DNA from: Anastatus disparis
Lineage: Eukaryota > Arthropoda > Insecta > Hymenoptera > Eupelmidae
DNA length: 64,000 nt
Assembly (NCBI GenBank): GCA_017163975.1
Contig: JAFFSR010000343.1
Span: 5,092,001-5,156,000, forward strand
Direction: 5' to 3'
Shown here: one piece after another, positions 11,716-25,400 of the stretch
Layout: the number at the start of each line of letters is the position of its first letter
Position numbering within the stretch: position 1 is the stretch's first letter
The notes under the pieces: generated by a model
Told to the model about the DNA's origin: nothing
Database searches by the model: none
What the model saw: only the letters and a program-made list of their open reading frames with translations
Position numbers and translations under genes: made by a program

Positions 11716-12185
11716 ATTTTTCTAAAAATATTATTGTTATAGAATAAGAGTTAAAAAGTCTCTCATTACTTAAAACTACAAAAGCATCTTTTTTATTTGT
11801 TTATATTTTAATAACTATTTAATAAATGACTTCATTTAGCTAATTCATAACTTTACTATAGGTAATATTATAGGTAATAGTATAAGTGATAGTAAATATG
11901 TCTATCACATTGCTCAAACTTGAGCATTAACAAATACTGTAATAATAGTATATTAAAATTCATTGCCACCTTATTTTGAACGATGATTTACGTGCAACAT
12001 TACCGCAATCTCAATAGTATATCAATTTAAGAACTGTTATAACGTTAATTTCTTAAACTCACACTGAAAAAACAATAAAAACTTCCCTATAAGAGGGTGT
12101 AGTAAAAAATGAGCATAGTGCTCTGCTTAAACTAATAAAAAAACCGCGAGGGGTTCACATGTGTTGTATTGCTATACTAAAAAAA
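11716..12185. other. AT-rich spacer, nothing recognised
   Basis: No gene seen. The part 12080-12180 lies downstream of the U2-like unit on the minus strand and contains a short hairpin (CCGCGAGGGG), but I cannot assign it. Confidence 0.4.
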
Positions 12186-12189
12186 GATA

Positions 12190-12335
12190 AATAAAAGGTA
12201 TCGTCCGTTCCTAAGGGGCCAAAACACTCACATATCGGGTAGATTCATCCCTGCGGCAGTGCTCCCCAGGGAAGAATCAGACCGGTATGGACCGCTCTCT
12301 ACACTTTGATCTTAGCCAAAAGGCCGAGAAGCGAT
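12190..12335 (-). ncRNA. U2 snRNA 5'-end-like RNA gene or U2-headed SINE
   Basis: Read on the minus strand, about the first 37 nt (12335 back to 12299) match the highly conserved 5' end of U2 snRNA, beginning ATCGCTTCTCGGCC and ending CAAAGTGTAG. From 12298 on the sequence no longer follows U2: the branch-point recognition region and Sm-site region are not seen where expected. Instead there is a GC-rich stretch with strong local pairing. GATTCTTCCCTG pairs with CAGGGATGAATC (one mismatch, 13-nt loop), and CGGT/ACCG forms a small stem before it. The 3' boundary is uncertain (about 12190, near a run of T). It could be a chimeric snRNA pseudogene, a SINE with a snRNA-derived head, or an unknown RNA. 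The identity of the head is secure; the function is not. Confidence 0.6.
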
Positions 12336-12719
12336 CACTTATGTTACTACAATAATCTGAGATTTAAGCTATTTTAACATTAATCACTTAAGCCTGTATA
12401 TTATAAAATAAACCAATTGTATAGGTGAACTATTCAGTTAAATATATTGTATTTAATATTAATTCATTGTATATTATAAAATAGCACAGATGTATCAGTG
12501 AATTATTCAAATTTTCATTGAAAATAGACGTACAGCTTATTTGTCAATTGTAACACAAATTTTATGTATTAATCTATAGCTAAGATGCTTACCGCAGTGA
12601 TAATTTTATTAGTATATTAATTATTTTTAGGTATCAAGCCTAAGTATGAGCCGGAAAAAAATCAAATTTAAATGAAGTGATAATTTTTTTAAAATAATAT
12701 TAATCAATTAAACATTTTT
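12336..12719. other. Region upstream of the U2-like unit, no element assigned
   Basis: This is the 5' side of the minus-strand RNA-like unit, where a proximal sequence element would be expected about 50-60 bp upstream. I cannot identify one without a species-specific consensus. Otherwise A+T-rich without genes. Confidence 0.35.
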
Positions 12720-12985
12720 TTAAACTTAATTTTCAATCAAATGACCTCAAAATTTCCAGAGATCTTTAGTTGATATATCTTTAAAAGATAACAGTTTCAG
12801 AAAAAAAAGAGTTTAAAAGTTTGGTTCAGAAAAAAATAAATATTTTTATGAATTTCATGTAATTAATTCAGTTCAACATTTGTTGAAATTTATTTTAACA
12901 AAATTACAGTACTATTATTTTGTGAAGATATATAAACTGAAGATCTCTGGAAATTTTGAGGTCAATGAATTAAAAATTGATTATA
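12720..12985. repeat. Foldback element
   Basis: Inverted repeat. ATGACCTCAAAATTTCCAGA near 12740 pairs with TCTGGAAATTTTGAGGTCA near 12945. The pairing extends outward through ATTTTCAATCAA / TTAAAAATTGA. Spacer about 130 bp. Non-coding. Confidence 0.65.
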
Positions 12986-13635
12986 CAATATGTTGATAAA
13001 ATTCTGAAAGTTATTTTAAACACATAAGTTTCGTGATTGTATAATCATAATTATTTGTTCAATTTATGGTTTATTCGTGTGCAGTCATATATGATATATT
13101 CCTGATTTGAAACTGTTTATCCTGCTTTTGTTCACTACACGTGCCTTCACGGTAATACTACAAAATTGGAATATTGTAAGTTTAATATAAGTAAACATGA
13201 ATAAATAAACTCTTTCAAGTTTTGATGTAAAACATTATTTTAATTTATTTTTATAACTCTCATTTGATTTTAATTTTTTAAAACACTGTATTAATTTATT
13301 TTAACCTCAACTTTTTTTATTAAACTTTTTTTTAAACTTACTTTGATATGATCTTTTCTATTTCTTGATAAGTTGTAGTTGACATTTTTAATTTTTCCGT
13401 CTCAACTTCCTCCAAACTTGGTGTGCACGATCGTTTTAACCTGTTGCACTTTACGCGTAATTGTGAATACTTAGACTTAAATACGAAGATAGAACGATGA
13501 CTATTATAAGCAGTTGAACGTATAATTTTTTCAAATAGGTTTAAAATGTATCTAAGCGGTCTCTTAAAAGTTTAAGTCAATTACACGCTAAATAATGAGA
13601 AATCAATTGTATAACGTGCATTAGTTCTATACCTG
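12986..13635. other. AT-rich spacer, nothing recognised
   Basis: No gene, RNA gene or repeat border recognised. Confidence 0.45.
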
Positions 13636-13890
13636 TATACACCTTCGAGCATATACTACTGGAGGAAGCCTCCCAGCTATTAACTGCGTTACAAGGCGAA
13701 GAGAGAGAAAGCCTCTATTTTGGTACGTGCTATCTCTCTCTCACTTTCTTAGTGGGGAACAGAAGCAGCCAATCAAATCAGGCTAGAGAGAGACAGCACG
13801 TACCAAAATAGAGGCTTTCTCTCTCTTCGCATTGTAACGCTTGCTGCCATTCGGAGGCTTCCTCCAGTAGTATATGCTCGAAGGTATACA
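13636..13890. repeat. Foldback element (TATACACCTTCGAGCATATA ends)
   Basis: Arms of about 95 bp at 13636-13735 and 13793-13890 are nearly perfect inverted copies. Landmarks: CTTCGAGCATATACTACTGG / complement ending GTATATGCTCGAAG, and AAAGCCTCTATTTTGGTACG / its complement. The spacer carries TCTCTCTCTC and GAGAGAGAC, which extend the pairing. Non-coding, MITE-like. Confidence 0.8.
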
Positions 13891-13901
13891 CTAAGACCCG
13901 A

Positions 13902-14150
13902 ATTCATAGTCGTGTCTTGAGTATTAAGTATGACTTAAAACTCAAGTACCGTTACTTGAGTATCAGCTGTCACTTCAAATGAGTGCTACATGAAGAGGTT
14001 ATTACAGTTAGTTATGAAACAAAATCACACAGATAAAATACTCGTCGGTAAAGATATAACACTTAATTGAAGTAACAGCCGCTACTTAAGTAACGATACT
14101 TAAGTTTTAAGTCATACTTAATGCTTAAGACACGATTATGAATTGAGTAT
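13902..14150. repeat. Second foldback element, 11 bp from the first
   Basis: Inverted repeat. CCGAATTCATAGTCGTGTCT at the left pairs with AGACACGATTATGAATTGAG at the right. Inner TTAAGTATGACTTAAAACTC is matched by its complement near 14105-14125. Core motifs of ACTTGAG/CTTAAGT recur. The spacer (13986-14062) is not symmetrical. Its ends resemble those of the foldback at 48254-48425 (CGAATTCATAG), so both may belong to one family. Confidence 0.75.
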
Positions 14151-16009
14151 ATAATTATTCCTTATTCGTTTCAGCTCATGAAAGTCCTAATATCTTTTAG
14201 TTTTATTTTTCAAAGTAATTCTTTATGATTGGACTCTGAAACTTTAATTTCTTAAGGTATTTCTGAGATATGGTTCTTCAAAATTTTCTATATTTTTCGA
14301 TACGAAACTTACTCGAAAAGATAAAGACAGACGTTCAGACCAAACGTATACTCCACCTTACAATTCAACTTTTTGGATATAAAAATCCACTGGTAAAATG
14401 TCTAAGCATCCGTAGATTGTAATCTTTAAAGTTTAATTCTGGAAATTTATATTTATAATCATTTTACATTGCAAATTCTAATTGTATGAAGAAATTTCAT
14501 CGAGTGACCTTAGGAGCGAGGTATCGTTTGCTAGTAATAATTAAATACAATACTTTCTTTACTACATTGATGATTTTCAATTTGAATAATATAAATATAG
14601 AAGAAAAAAATTTTCATAACCTCATACCTTCATTCATTGTTTACTAATACTATACTTATTTTTTAAATAAAAAAAAATAAAAAATATATACACATTGTAT
14701 TTATTATTCTAGGCGCCTAGTGGGCCACCGTTACCTTTTCAATTCTGATCAGTCCACCAAAGTTTTTTTTATATATTTTTGATTGCTGATTATGAATATC
14801 GATGGGGGATCTCGACCTGAGTGGTTGAATATTTTTTATAAACAATTTAATTGTTTAAACTGTTACAACTAAGAAACTAAGATACATGAATCTTTTCCAA
14901 TACTTTTTTATTTCTTATAAAAAAACAAAGAAATTCATTTTTTTTAAACGGGAAACCGTCAATTTGAACTGGAAATATTGCTTTTTGTTTAAAATAGTCG
15001 AAAATTAGCGCGCCACCAGCGCTTAATGGATCATAACTAGGCTTCTAATAAAAAATAAAAGATCTACGACCTCTTATTTTGAAGCTTATTATAGATTATG
15101 AGTTTAAAAAAAATTCAATTATAAATAATTGTTTTAATTTATTACAAATCTATGTTATTTTAAAATTGAAATTTTAGCCGAAAAATTGCAGAAATATTTG
15201 TTTATGTCGGCACACACATTGATAACTGTCTAGCGGCTCTGTAAGCGCACTTAGACATAGACTAGCGTATACATGTGAACGCCTTTGCGCAGGCATCACG
15301 TAACAGCATCAATATGTTCACATAGGTTTTCTTACTATGTTATTACGACATCGTGTACAATAGCTTTCTAGTGAGCTTTTCAAACGTGATAAGTAACATT
15401 TTTTTTGTATTTCACGTAATTATGCGCCCGATAAGCACATACAAAAGTAAAAATTATAAAGTGCTTGGAGCATGCAATTCTTTTCACGCGATTGCAAACT
15501 TTGAAATTAAAATCGCAAGTAAGAAACGGCTAGTTTCCAACAAAATAAATAGAAAATTCAAAATCATCGTCTTGAAAAAGTACTACCTCGACGTCAACAA
15601 ATCATAGTTTTAATTAGCATTGCTGAGTGCGAGGAACCAGTTCTCTCAGCATAATTATTTTTAAAGTAAGTCTTTTATATTTCAACCTCTTTGTTTAACA
15701 AAATAGCAAGCTCTTTAACTCAGGTGATTGGGTGTGTAGTATTCGTCGATCCCCTGGAATCTTTTACGGTACACACACTTGGTGATCGCATAAGAGTGGA
15801 GACACCTTCTAAACAATATCAATAAATTTTGCGTTCCATATGCTGAGAGAGCCGATTTTAAGCTAGAAACTATCTTATATTATATTATAGTATTTTAATT
15901 AATATTGACATTTTTCTTACTCTACCTTTTCAGTAATAAAGTTTTATACGCATATATATATTTTTTCTATATCTATGCGACCTAATATATATATATATAT
16001 ATGTGTGTG
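14151..16009. other. Spacer with no supported gene
   Basis: Mostly A+T-rich. The part 15190-15640 is closer to balanced composition and has an open frame (15353-15607, no ATG start, 84 codons) with no recognisable domain. A short inverted pair CTCTCAGCATA / TATGCTGAGAG lies at about 15645 and 15839. A (TA)n run sits at 15985-16003. Nothing here is assigned. Confidence 0.4.
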
Positions 16010-16330
16010 ATAGCCAGGTTCTGACGACTTTTTATAGTTACCTCTATTCTGTCTAAAAATCGTTATAGTTTCTTATTTTCATTTGAACTATAATAGTTTC
16101 GTACTCCGAGAAAAAAATTTTGCCTTTCGATAGTAAGCCGGTTCTGGCGACAAAGATTTTATAGCACCTGAAAAGCGGGTACATATAACTTATAGCTTCC
16201 TCGTAACCGATCAACTATAACATATATCAGAATAAACCATGGTTTTGTAAAAAGCACTTCCAAAATACAAACCAATCATTGTAAAAAATTAATCATATAC
16301 ATACAGCAAATGATGATTGATAAAACTATT
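16010..16330. repeat. Left flank of satellite with GGTTCTGRCGAC motifs
   Basis: Contains CCAGGTTCTGACGAC (16013) and CCGGTTCTGGCGAC (16139) plus decayed copies. The complement of this motif (GTCGCCAGAACCGG-like) resembles the GTCGCCAAAACCGTG core of the neighbouring satellite. Non-coding. Confidence 0.5.
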
Positions 16331-18899
16331 GAAAAAAAAAAATTTTCTTCGAAATATTTTGAAAGTCGCCAGAAACGCGATAGGCCCACATACACCTTTA
16401 CGTAGGTAAAAACGAGCATTTGCTGAGAAATTAAAATGGCTTATTCCAGAATCTCTAAGTTTTATCGTGAAATATCACATTAATTCATAATTTTGAATTT
16501 CTCCGAAATATTTTAAAAGTCGCGAAAACCGTGTTATGCGCAGATATACCATTACGTAGATAAGAGCAAATACTTGCTGGGAGATCGAAATTGCTTATTT
16601 CCGAATCTTGAGGGTTAATCGTAAAATATCACAATGATAAGAAAGAGCAACATTATAATGTTTATTTTTACTTTACATTCATCCTGGAAATTACTCAAAA
16701 TGACGTAATTAGCACTCATACCAATCATATTTTATAATAAAAATAAAATCATTATTATAACCACAGAAATAATTCACTAATTTTTAAAGTAGAATATTTA
16801 CGGGATATAACATATTACCGATATATCTTCATACTATTAATCATAATTTTGAATTTCTCCAAAATATTTTAAAAGTCGCCAAAACCGTGTTATGCGCAGA
16901 TATACCATTACGTAGATGAGAGCGGACACTTGCTGGGAGATTAAAATTGCTTATTTCCGAATCTTAAGGGTTTATCGTAAAATATCACAATGATAAGAAA
17001 GAGTAACTTTAAAATGTTTTTTTTTTTTAACTTTACATTCATCTTGGAAATTTCGCTAAATGACATAATTAGTACTCATACCGATTATGTTTTAAAATAC
17101 AAATGAAATTATTATTATTATTATTATGACCACAAAAACAATTCACTGAATTTTATAAGAGACTTTAATTGATAGAACATATCATCGACATCTCTTCATA
17201 TTATTAATCCCAATACTCGATTTTTTCGAAATATTTGGAAAGTTGCCACAAACGTGCATGGCGGTGATATACCTTTTCGTAGATAAGACGGAGCATTTGC
17301 TAAGAGATTAAAATTGCTTATTTTCGAATCTTGAGCGTTTATCGTAAAATATCACAATGATAAGAAAGATCAACTTTATAATGTATTTTTTACCTTTGCA
17401 TTCATTGTCTAAACTTCTCAAAATGACGTCATTAGCACTCATAACAATTATGTTTTATAATACGAACAAGATCATTATTATAACCTCAAAAATAATTCAC
17501 TAATTTTTAAAGTAGAATATTGACGGGATATAACATATTACCGATATATCTTCATACTAATAATCATAATTTTTAATTTCTCCAAAATATTTTAAAAGTC
17601 GCCAAAACCGTGTTTGGCGCAGGTATACCATTACGTAGATAAGAGCGAGCACTTGCTGGGAGATTGAAATTGCTTATTTCCGAATCTTGAGGGTTTATCG
17701 TAAAATATCACAATGATAAGAAAGAGTAACTTTAAGATGTTTTTTTCACTTCCCATTAATCTTGGAAATTTCTGAAAATGACGTATATAGTACTCATACC
17801 GATTGTTTTAAAATACAAATAAAATTATTATTATCATTATTATGACCACAAAAACAATTCACTGAATTTTATAATAAGAGACGTTAAGGGATAAAACATA
17901 TTAACGACATCCCTTCATATTATTAATCACAATACTCTATTTTTTCGAAATATTTGGAAAGTCGCCACAAACGCGCTAGGCGCAGATATACCTTTTCGTA
18001 AAAAAGACGGAGCATTTGCTGGGAGATTCAAATTGCTTATTTTCGAATCTCGAGGGTTTATCGTAAAATATCACAATGATGAGAAAGAGCAACTTTAAAA
18101 TGTTTATTTTAGCTCTTCATTCATCGTGGAAATTTCTCAAAATGACGTAATTAGCACTCATACCAATCATGTTTTATAATACAAATAAGATCATTATTAT
18201 AACCTCAAAAATCATTCACTAATTTTTAAAGTAGAATATTTACGGGATATAACATATTACCGATATATCTTCATACGATTAATCATAATTTCGAATTTTT
18301 TCGAAATATTTTAAAAGTCGCCATAACCGTGTTATGCGCAGATATACCATTACGTAGATAAGAGCAAATACTTGCTGGGAGATCGAAATTGCTTATTTCC
18401 GAATCTTGAGGGTTAATCGTAAAATATCACAATGATAAGAAAGAGCAACTTTAAAATGTTTTTTTTTTTTTAACTTTACATTCATCTTGGAAATTTCGCT
18501 AAATGACATAATTAGTACTCATACCGATTATGTTTTAAAATACAAATGAAATTATTATTATTATTATTATTATGACCACAAAAACAATTCACTGAATTTT
18601 ATAAGAGACTTTAATTGATAGAACATATCATCGACATCTCTTCATATTATTAATCCCAATACTCGATTTTTTCGAAATATTTGGAAAGTTGCCACAAACG
18701 TGCATGGCGGTGATATACCTTTTGGTAGATAAGACGGAGCATTTGCTAAGAGATTAAAATTGCTTATTTTCGAATCTTGAGCGTTTATCGTAAAATATCA
18801 CAATGATAAGAAAGATCAACTTTATAATGTATTTTTTACCTTTGCATTCATTGTCTAAACTTCTTAAAATGACGTAATTAGCACTCATAACAATCATGT

Positions 18900-21700
18900 T
18901 TTATAATACGAATAAGATCATTATTATAACCTCAGAAATCATTCACTAATTTTTAAAGTAGAATATTCACGGGATATAACATATTACCGCTATATCTTCA
19001 TACGATTAATCATAATTTCAAATTTTTCCGAAATATTTTAAAAGTCGCCAAAACCGTGTTTAGCGCAGGTATACCATTACGTAGATAAGAGCAGGTACTT
19101 ATTTCCGAATCTTGAGGGTTTATCGTAAAATATCACAATGATAAGAAAGAGCAACTTTAAATTGTTTTTTTTTTTACTTTACATTCATCTTGGTAATATC
19201 TCGAAATGACGTAAATAGCACTCATACCAATCATATTTTATAATACAAATAAGATCATTATTATAACCACAAAAATAATCCACTAATTTTTAAAATAGAA
19301 TATTTACGGGATATAATATATTACCGATATATCTTCATACTATAAATCATAATTTTGAATTTTTTCGAAATATTTTAAAAGTCGCCAAAACCGTGTTTGG
19401 CGCAGGTATACCATTACGTAGATATGAGCAAACACTTGCTGGGAGATTAAAATTGCTTATTTCCGAATCTTGAGGGTTTATCGTAAAATATCACAATGAT
19501 AAGAAAAAGCAACTTTAAAATTTTTCTTTAGCTTTACATTCATTGTAAGAATTTCTCTAAATGACGTAATTAGCACTCATACCAATCATGTTTTACAATA
19601 AAAATGAGATCATTATTATAACCACAAAAATTATTCACTAATTTTTAAAGGAGAATATTTACGGAATATAACATATTACCGATATATCTTCATAGTATTA
19701 ATCATAATTTCGAATTTTTTCGAAATATTTAAAAAGTCGCCAAAATCGTGTTATGCGAAGATATACCATTACGTAGATGAGAGCGAACACTTGCTGGGAG
19801 ATTAAAATTGCTTATTTCTGAATCTTCAGGGTTTATCGTAAAATATCACAATAATAAGAAAGAACAACTTTAGAATGTATTTTTAAACTTTGCATTCATC
19901 GTGCAAATTTTTACAAATGACGTAATTAGCACTCATACCAATCATGTTTTATAAATCAAATAAGTTCATTATTATAACCACAAAAAAAATTCACTAATTT
20001 TAAAAGTTGAATATTAACGGGTCATAACATATTACTGATACATCTTCAAACTATTAATCATGATTTTGAATTTCTCCGAAATATTTTAAAAGTCGCCGAA
20101 CCCGTGTTATGCGCAGATATATCATTACGTAGATGAGAGCGAGCACTTGCTGGAAGATTCAAATCGCATATTTCCGAATCTTGTGGGTTTATCATAAAAT
20201 ATCACAATCACAAGAGAGGAAAACTTTATAATGTATTTTTTACCTTTGCATTCATAGTCTGAATTTCTCAAAATGACGTAATTAGCACTCATAACAATCA
20301 TGTTTTATAATACGAATAAGATCATTATTATAACCTCAGAAATCATTTACTAATTTATAAAGTAGAATATTTACGGGATATAACATATTATTGATAGATC
20401 TTCATACGATTAATCATAATTTCGAATTTTTCCTAAATATTTTAAAAGTCGCCAAAACCGTGTTTAGCGCAGGTATACCATTACGTAAATAAGAGCAAGC
20501 ACTTATTTCCGAATCTTGAATGTTCATCGTAAAATATCACAATGATAAGAAAGAGCAACTTTAAATTGTTTTTTTTTTTACTTTACAGTCATCGTGGGAA
20601 TTTCTCAAAATGACGTAATTAGCACTGATACCAATCATGTTTTACAATACAAAAAAGATCATTATTACAACCATGAAAATTATTCACTAATTTTTAAAGG
20701 AGAATATTTACGGGATATAAGATATTACCGATATATCTTCACACTATAAATCATAATTTTGAATTTTTCCAAAATATTTTAAAAGTCGCCAAAACCGTGT
20801 TTGGCGCAGGTATACCATTACGTAGATATGAGCAAACACTTGCTGGGAGATTAAAATTGCTTATTTTTGAATCTTGAGGGTTTATCGTAAAATATCACAA
20901 TGATAAGAAAAAGCAACTTTAAAATTTTTTTTTTAGCTTTACATTCATTGTGGGAATTTCTCAAAATGACGTAATTAGCACTCATACCAATCATGTTTTA
21001 CAATAAAAATGAGATCATTATTATAACCACAAAAATTATTCACTAATTTTTAAAGGAGTATATTTACGGGATATAACATATTACCGATATATCTTCATAC
21101 TATTAATCAAAATTTTGAATTTTTTCGAAATATTTTAAAAGTCGCCAAAATCTTGTTATGCGCAGATATACCATTACGTAGATAAGAGGTAACACTTGCT
21201 GGGAGTATAAAATTGCTTATTTCTGAATCTTCAGGGTTCATCATAAAATATCACAATGATAAGAAAGAGCAACTTCAGAATGTATTTTTGAACTTTGCAT
21301 TCATCGTGGAAATTTCTCAAAATGACGTAATTAGCACTCATACCAATCATGTTTTATAAAACAAATAAGTTCATTATTATAACCACAAAAATAATTCACT
21401 AATTTTTAAAGTTGAATATTAACGGGTCATAACATATTACTGATATATCTTCAAACTATCAATCATGATTTTGAATTTCTCCGAAATATTTTAAAAGTCG
21501 CCAAACCCGTGTTATGCGCAGATATATCATTACGTAGATGAGAGCGAGCACTTGCTGGAAGATTCAAATCGCATATTTCCGAATCTTGTGGGTTTATCGT
21601 AAAATATCACAATCACAAGAAAGGAAAACTTTATAATGTATTTTTTACCTTTGCATTCATAGTCTGAATTTCTCAAAATGACGTAATTAGCACTCATAAC
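18900..21700. repeat. Higher-order satellite unit: 4 monomers, ~1404 bp, two copies
   Basis: Consecutive monomers with the ATATACC box at 19066, 19403, 19758 and 20114 are matched in order by those at 20470, 20807, 21163 and 21519, a constant shift of 1404-1405 bp. Diagnostic shared changes: a missing ~20-bp segment in the 19066 and 20470 monomers, and CACAATCACAAG..GGAAAAC after the 20114 and 21519 boxes. A related shift of about 1446 bp links 17264 with 18710 (both with GTTGCCACAAACGTGCATGG). Confidence 0.8.
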
Positions 21701-22129
21701 AATCATGTTTTATAATACGAATAAGATCATTATTATAACCTCAGAAATCATTTACTAATTTATAAAGTAGAATATTTACGGGATATAACATATTATTGAT
21801 AGATCTTCATACGATTAATCATAATTTCGAATTTTTCCGAAATATTTTAAAAGTCGCCAAAACCGTGTTTGGCGCAGGTATACCGTTATGCAGATAGGAG
21901 CGAGCACTTACTGGGAGATTAAAAATGCTATTTCCGAATCTTAATGGTTTATCGTAAAATATCCCGATGATAAGAAAGAGCAACTTTAAAATTTTTTTCA
22001 AATTTCACATTCATTTTGGAAATTTCTCAAAATAACGTAATTAGTATTCATAGCGATTAGATTTTAAAATAGAAATAAAATTATTATTATTTTTATTATG
22101 ACCACAAAAATAATTCACTTAATTTCATA

Positions 22130-22445
22130 ATAGGAGTTTTTAAAGGATGGAACATATTACCGATATATCTTCATACTATTAATCACAATACTCAATTTCT
22201 TCGAAATAATTTAATAGTCGCCTTAAACGGGCTAGGCGCAGATATACTTTCTCGTAGATAAGACGAGGCATTTAGTGGGAGATTAGAATTGCTTATTACC
22301 GAATCTCGAGGGTTTATCCTAAAATATCACAATGATAAGAAAGAGCAACTTTAAAATATTTTATTTAACTTTACATTCATCTTGGAAATTCCTCAAAATG
22401 ACGTAATTAGTACTTAATCCGATTATGTTTTAAAATACAAATAAA

Positions 22446-22483
<38 letters not shown>

Positions 22484-25400
22484 GACCACGAAAATAATCC
22501 ACTAAATTTTATAATAGGAGACTTTAAGGGATATAACATATTACCGAATATTTAGATACTATTTATTATAATTTTTAATTTCTCCGAAATATTTTAAAAG
22601 TCGCCTAAACCATGTTAGGCGCAGATATACCTTTACATAGATAAGAGGAAGCATTTTCTGAGAGAGTAGAATTTCTCATTTTAGAATCTCTATGGTTTAT
22701 TGCAAATTATGACAATAATAAGGAAGAGCAACTTCAAAATGTTTATTATAACTTTACATTCATCGTGGAAATTTCTCAAAATGACGTAATTAGCACTCTT
22801 ACAAATTATGTTTTCGAACACAAAAAAAATTATCATTATTATTATTTTGACCACAAAAATAATTTCCTATATTTTATAGTCCGAGGCTTTGAAAAATAGA
22901 ACACATTACCGATAAATCTTCATACTATTAATCATAATTATCAGTTACTTCGAAATATTTGAAGTGTCGCCAAAACCGCGTTAGGTGCAGATATACCTTT
23001 ACGTAGATAAGAGCACGCATTTGCTGAGAGATTAAAATTTCTTATTTCAGAATCTCTAAAATTTATCGTAAATTATAACAATAATATGGAAGAGAAACTT
23101 TAAAATTTTTTTTAACTTTACATTAATCGTGGAAATTCCTCAAAATGACTTAATTATCACTCATACAAACTATCTTTTCAAATACAAATAAAAATATTAT
23201 TATTTTTTTGACCACAAAAATAATCTTAAATTTTGTAGTCGGAGACTTTAAATGATATAACACATTGCCGATTAATCTTCATACTATTAATCATAATCCT
23301 CAGTTTTTTTTAAATGTTTGGAATGTCGCCAAAATCGTGTCAGGCGCAGATATACCTTTACGTAGATAAGAGCAAGCATTTGCTGAGAGATTAAAATTTC
23401 TCATTTCAGAATCACTAAGGTTTATCGTAAATTATGACAATAATATGAAAGAGAAACTTCAAAATTTTTTTTTTCTTAACATTCATTGTCGAAATTTCTC
23501 AAAATGACGTAATAAGCACTCATGCAAATTATGTTTTCGAATACAAATAAAATTATTATTATTTTTTTGACCACAAAAATAATTTCCTAAATTTTATAGT
23601 CCGAGACTTTAAAGCATAGAACACATTGCCGATAAATCTTCATACTATTAATCATAATTATCAGTTACTTCGAAATATTTGAAGTGTCGCCAAAACCGCG
23701 TTAGGTGCAGATATACCTTTACGTAGATAAGAGCAAGCATTTGCTGAGAGATTAAAATTTCTCATTTCAGAATCACTAAGGTTTATCGTAAATTATGACA
23801 ATAATATGAAAGAGAAACTTCAAAATTTTTTTTTTCTTAACATTCATTGTCGAAATTTCTCAAAATGACGTAATAAGCACTCATGCAAATTATGTTTTCA
23901 AATACAAATAAAATTATTATTATCATTTTAACCACAAAAATGATCTTCTTAAATTTTATAGTCGGAGACTTGAAATGATATAACACATTACCGATAAATC
24001 TTGGTACTATTAATCATAATTCTCAGTTTTTTTGAAATATTTGGAATGTCGCCAAAATCGTGTTAGGCGCAGATATACCTTTACGTAGATAAGAGCAAGC
24101 ATTTGCTGAGAGATTAAAAATGCTTATTCCCGAATCTTAAGGGTTAATCGTGAAATATCCCAATGATAAGAAAGACCAACTTTAAAATTTTTTTTTCAAT
24201 TTTACATTCATCTTAGAAATTTCTCAGAATGACGTAATTAGTATTTATACCGATTATATTTTAAAATATAAATAAAATTATTATTATTTTTATTATGACC
24301 ACAAAAATAATTCACTTAATTTCATAATAGAAGTTTTTGAAGGATAGAACATATTACCGATATATCTTCATACTATTAATCACAATACTCAATTTCTTCG
24401 AAATAATTTAATAGTCGCCTCAAACGGGCTAGGTGCAGATATACCTTTTCGTAAATAAGACGAAGCATTTGATGGGAGTTTAAAATTGCTTATTTCCGAA
24501 TCTCGAGGGTTTATCCTAAAATATCACAATAATAAGAAAGATCAACTTTAAAATATTTTATTTAACTTTACATTCATCTTGGAAATTCCTCAAAATGACG
24601 CAATAAGTGCTCGATCCGATTATGTTTTAAAATACAAATAAAATTACTATTATTATTATTATTATTATGACCACAAAAATAATTCACTAAATTTTATAAT
24701 AGGAGACTTTAAGGGATATAACATATTACCGAATATTTAGATACTATTCATCATAATTTTTAATTTTTCCGAAATATTTTTAAAATCGCCTAAACCGTGT
24801 TAGGCGCAGATATACCTTTACGTAGATAAGAGCAAGCATTTTCTGAGAGAGTAGAATTTCTCATTTTAGAATCTCTATGGTTTATTGCAAATTATGACAA
24901 TAATAAGGAAGAGCAACTTCAAAATGTTTATTATAACTTTACATTCATCGTGGAAATTTCTCAAAATGACGTAATTAGCACTCTTACAAATTATGTTTTC
25001 GAACACAAAAAAAATTATCATTATTATTATTTTGACCACAAAAATAATTTCCTATATTTTATAGTCCGAGGCTTTGAAAAATAGAACACATTACCGATAA
25101 ATCTTCATACTATTAATCATAATTATCAGTTACTTCGAAATATTTGAAGTGTCGCCAAAACCGCGTTAGGTGCAGATATACCTTTACGTAGATAAGAGCA
25201 CGCATTTGCTGAGAGATTAAAATTTCTTATTTCAGAATCTCTAAAATTTATCGTAAATTATAACAATAATATGGAAGAGAAACTTTAAAATTTTTTTTTA
25301 ACTTTACATTAATCGTGGAAATTCCTCAAAATGACTTAATTATCACTCATACAAACTATCTTTTCAAATACAAATAAAAATATTATTATTTTTTTGACCA

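Noticed and set aside
12190..12335. Complete U2 snRNA gene
   Set aside because: Only the first ~37 nt agree; the branch-point recognition region, Sm site and 3' stem-loops do not.
15353..15607. 84-codon frame near a mixed-composition block
   Set aside because: No ATG, no domain, no splice or promoter support seen.
21819..22001. 60-codon frame inside the satellite
   Set aside because: Not kept open in other monomers.
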